7,335 nt of DNA, taken from contig JAAZDH010000270.1 in the NCBI GenBank assembly GCA_012512865.1, forward strand, positions 1 through 7,335. The letters run 5' to 3'. Position numbers and translations under genes: made by a program. This document shows positions 5,056 through 7,335 of this stretch, piece by piece. The notes below the pieces were generated by a model. The model was not told the origin of the DNA and did no database searches. It saw only the letters and a program-made list of their open reading frames with translations. Positions within the stretch are counted from its first letter, which is position 1; each line of letters begins with the position of its first letter. This stretch comes from Clostridiaceae bacterium. Lineage in GTDB: Bacteria > Bacillota > Clostridia > Acetivibrionales > DUMC01.

Positions 5056-7239
5056 ATGAACAGCGATTCAAATTATATCGAGCAGTATATTACAAGCACA
5101 CTTGAAAAAAACTACATGCCTTATGCGATGAGTGTCATAATTTCGAGGGCCATCCCAGAAATAGACGGGTTCAAGCCTTCCCACAGGAAGCTCCTTTATA
5201 CCATGTACACGATGGGCCTTCTTACCGGGGCAAGGACCAAGTCGGCCAACGTGGTGGGCCAAACGATGAAATTGAATCCCCACGGGGACATGGCCATTTA
5301 TGAGACGCTTGTAAGGCTGACGAAAGGTTACGGGGCCCTTTTACACCCCTTCGTCGATTCAAAGGGCAATTTCGGCAAGCAGTATTCCAGGGACATGAAA
5401 TATGCCGCTCCCCGTTATACCGAGGTAAAGCTGGATGTTATAAGCAGGGAGATATTCAGTGAACTGGATAAGGATGCCGTTGATTTTACGGACAATTACG
5501 ACGGCACCCTCAAGGAGCCGGTGCTCCTTCCTACAACCTTCCCAAATATCCTTGCAAACCCAAACCAGGGCATAGCGGTGGGTATGGCGAGCAATATCTG
5601 CAGTTTTAACCTCAGGGAGCTTTGCGAAGCCACAATCCAGTTTATAAAGGATGAAAACGCGGATATTGCAAAGTATATCAAGGCGCCCGATTTTTCCACC
5701 GGGGGCTGCCTGATTTATAATGAGAAGGAAATGAGGGAAATATATGATACGGGAAGGGGAAGTTTCAAGGTAAGGGCAAGGTACAGGCATGACAAAAAAA
5801 ACAGCTGCATAGAGATATACGAGATTCCGTACACGACAACGACGGAAGCGGTAATGGATTCGATCATACAGCTTGTAAAAGCAGGCAGGATAAAGGACAT
5901 AACAGACATAAGGGATGAAACGGACCTTGACGGGTTGAAAATAACCATTGACATCAGGAGAAGCACGGATCCTGATGAACTAATGAACAAGCTGTACAAG
6001 ATTACACCCCTTGAAGATACCTTTTCCTGCAACTTCAACGTCCTCATCGGCGGGGTGCCGAAGGTGATGGGGATAAAGGAAATTCTGAAGGAATGGATAT
6101 CTTTCAGGGTTGGCTGCATAAAAAGGGTCACGATGTTTGATATCGGGAAAAAATCCGAAAAACTTCACCTTCTCCTGGGATTGCAAAAAATCCTGCTGGA
6201 CATTGACAAGGCTATAAGGATAATACGGAACACGGAACAGGACAAAGAAGTCATCCCCAACCTCATGAAGGCCTTTGGAATCGACGAGGTGCAGGCGGAA
6301 TTCGTTGCCGAAATAAAGCTAAGGAACTTGAACAAGGAATACATTTTAAACCGGGTGGGCGAGGTTAAGACTCTGCAGGAGGAAATCGAGGAATTAAAAA
6401 GCATTTATAACAGCGAGAAAAAAATAAAAGGGATAATCATCAGGCAATTGAGCGAAGTCGCCAAGAAATACGGCCAGCCCAGGAAAACGGAGATTATTCA
6501 CGGGGAATTGGTGGAAGTAGCAACGGAAGAGCATTTTATAGAGGATTACAATGTAAAGATTATTTTAACCGCCCAGAACTATATTAAAAAAATACCCCTG
6601 GTTTCGTTGAGAACGAGCCCGGAACAGAAGCTTAAGGAAGATGACCGCATAATCCAGGAGATTGATGCCCGCAACAAGGACGATTTGTTGCTTTTCTCGG
6701 ACAAGCAAAACGTATATAAAATGAAGGTTCATGAACTTGAAGACCACAAGGCCAGCATGCTTGGCGAATACCTGGCAAATAAACTGGAGATGGACGAGGG
6801 CGAGAATATAATATACGTGGTTGCAACAGGTGATTACAAGGGTTGCATGCTGTTCCTGTTTGAAAACGGCAAGGCTGCAAAAATTGATATGGGAAGCTAT
6901 GCAACGAAAACAAACCGCAGGAAGCTTCTAAATGCCTATTCCGGCCTGTCCCGCCCCGTGCGCATTATGTACATTGAAAACGACGTGGATTTAGTTGCGT
7001 ACAGCAGCATAGGAAAAGCCCTTGTTTTCAATACTGCTTCAATTAGCCCCAAGACTACAAGAGACTCGCAGGGAGTGCAGATTCTCAAGGAAAAAAAAGG
7101 CAGCATAATGGCAGAAGTAAAAACGCTCGAGGAAGCAGAATTGAGCGACCCGGACTACTACAGGACAAAAACAATACCGGCGGTGGGATGCTACCTCAAG
7201 AAAGAGGACAAAATGAAAAAGCAGGTAACGATGGTGTAG
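5056..7239 (+). CDS. parC: Divergent type IIA topoisomerase cleavage subunit (ParC/GyrA family)
   Basis: The 727-residue A subunit cuts and rejoins DNA through a tyrosine. The breakage-reunion core (about 10-490) starts with YMPYAMSVIISRAIPEIDGF; Arg31, Lys40 and His43 match E. coli GyrA Arg32, Lys42 and His45. PHGDMAIYETLVRL (75-88) is the quinolone-region helix. GNFG (105-108) leads to APRYTEVKL with Arg120 and active-site Tyr121. DNYDGT and GIAVGMASNI (172-181) follow, with Ile173 as the likely DNA-bending residue. EIPYTTTTEAVMDSI and the coiled-coil arm (about 365-470) complete the core. The C-terminal part (about 495-727) should be a beta-pinwheel; it lacks the GyrA box QRRGGKG, favouring a topoisomerase IV-like rather than gyrase role. 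Departures from the norm are Met79 for Ser83, Asn74 for His78, one residue fewer before DGFKP, and 12 instead of 10 residues between GNFG and Arg-Tyr. Its partner is the upstream parE. Confidence 0.88.
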   Translation: MNSDSNYIEQYITSTLEKNYMPYAMSVIISRAIPEIDGFKPSHRKLLYTMYTMGLLTGARTKSANVVGQTMKLNPHGDMAIYETLVRLTKGYGALLHPFVDSKGNFGKQYSRDMKYAAPRYTEVKLDVISREIFSELDKDAVDFTDNYDGTLKEPVLLPTTFPNILANPNQGIAVGMASNICSFNLRELCEATIQFIKDENADIAKYIKAPDFSTGGCLIYNEKEMREIYDTGRGSFKVRARYRHDKKNSCIEIYEIPYTTTTEAVMDSIIQLVKAGRIKDITDIRDETDLDGLKITIDIRRSTDPDELMNKLYKITPLEDTFSCNFNVLIGGVPKVMGIKEILKEWISFRVGCIKRVTMFDIGKKSEKLHLLLGLQKILLDIDKAIRIIRNTEQDKEVIPNLMKAFGIDEVQAEFVAEIKLRNLNKEYILNRVGEVKTLQEEIEELKSIYNSEKKIKGIIIRQLSEVAKKYGQPRKTEIIHGELVEVATEEHFIEDYNVKIILTAQNYIKKIPLVSLRTSPEQKLKEDDRIIQEIDARNKDDLLLFSDKQNVYKMKVHELEDHKASMLGEYLANKLEMDEGENIIYVVATGDYKGCMLFLFENGKAAKIDMGSYATKTNRRKLLNAYSGLSRPVRIMYIENDVDLVAYSSIGKALVFNTASISPKTTRDSQGVQILKEKKGSIMAEVKTLEEAELSDPDYYRTKTIPAVGCYLKKEDKMKKQVTMV

Positions 7240-7283
7240 TAAAAAATAGAAAGACCAGCTAATTAAAGTCAAGAGTTTATAAT

Positions 7284-7303
7284 AAAAATTTTGAGAAATT
7301 TTT
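7284..7303 (+). terminator. Possible weak AT-only terminator after parC
   Basis: AAAAATTT (7284-7291) and AAATTTTT (7296-7303) form an 8-bp stem around TGAG, followed by two more T. The stem has no G:C pair, so it would be a poor intrinsic terminator. It lies 44 nt after the parC stop. A perfect TATAAT at 7278-7283 directly precedes it but has no -35 box at the right distance, so a downstream promoter is an equally weak reading. Confidence 0.25.
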
Positions 7304-7335
7304 TTAGGCTCCTGACGTTAATGAAACGCATGACA

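Noticed and set aside
205..6913. Many minus-strand open frames of 60-195 codons across the window
   Set aside because: They lie opposite strongly recognisable + strand genes and show no motifs of their own; they are by-products of the codon composition of the real genes.
7321..7335. Start of another gene at the ATG near the window end
   Set aside because: Only five codons are visible (MKRMT) and there is no well-placed ribosome binding site.
7328..7335. Possible third copy of the palindromic repeat beginning at GCATGACA
   Set aside because: Only a few bases are visible, with one mismatch to the GCGTGACA seen at copy 2; the window ends before the diagnostic GGGACGG.

Overview
The window looks like chromosome of a motile, Gram-positive, clostridial-type bacterium (class Clostridia is the best guess). 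The support is strong purine-rich ribosome binding sites (GGAGG type), a consensus sigma-A promoter, a candidate SigD-type flagellar promoter, and a divergent ParE/ParC-like topoisomerase pair of the kind I associate with clostridial genomes. All recognisable genes are on the + strand. I see no phage, insertion-sequence transposase, CRISPR, tRNA or rRNA sequence.

Layout. Positions 1-666 hold the 3' part of a gene ending in a PhoU-like domain, most likely the cytoplasmic tail of a Na+/phosphate cotransporter whose membrane part lies before the window. Positions 667-807 carry a short palindromic repeat and a candidate flagellar promoter. Positions 808-2519 are motA and motB, the stator of the flagellar motor, with a possible 24-codon ORF between them. 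Positions 2520-2716 carry a near-consensus sigma-A promoter and a leader hairpin. Positions 2717-4699 encode a type IIA topoisomerase ATPase subunit (ParE/GyrB family). Positions 4700-5055 are an unusually long non-coding gap with a second copy of the repeat and two strong hairpins. Positions 5056-7239 encode the partner cleavage subunit (ParC/GyrA family). The last 96 bases are AT-rich and non-coding.

How the genes work together. MotA and MotB form the proton-driven stator that turns the flagellum. The ParE-like and ParC-like proteins should assemble into an A2B2 enzyme that passes one DNA duplex through another using ATP. No functional link between the motility, phosphate and topoisomerase genes is evident; they seem to be separate transcription units.

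Most interesting points. (1) Both topoisomerase subunits have bacterial architecture but carry local signatures that resemble eukaryotic topoisomerase II. The ATP-binding loop is GxNGxGA. In the A subunit, Met replaces the quinolone-contacting Ser, Asn replaces the first His of HPHGD, and the loop before the active-site Arg-Tyr has 12 residues and ends in Pro. (2) Two copies of a 26-27 nt palindromic element lie in opposite orientations just downstream of two genes. (3) The parE-parC gap is structured rather than empty. I did not find a clearly new multi-gene system; the rest is core chromosome.
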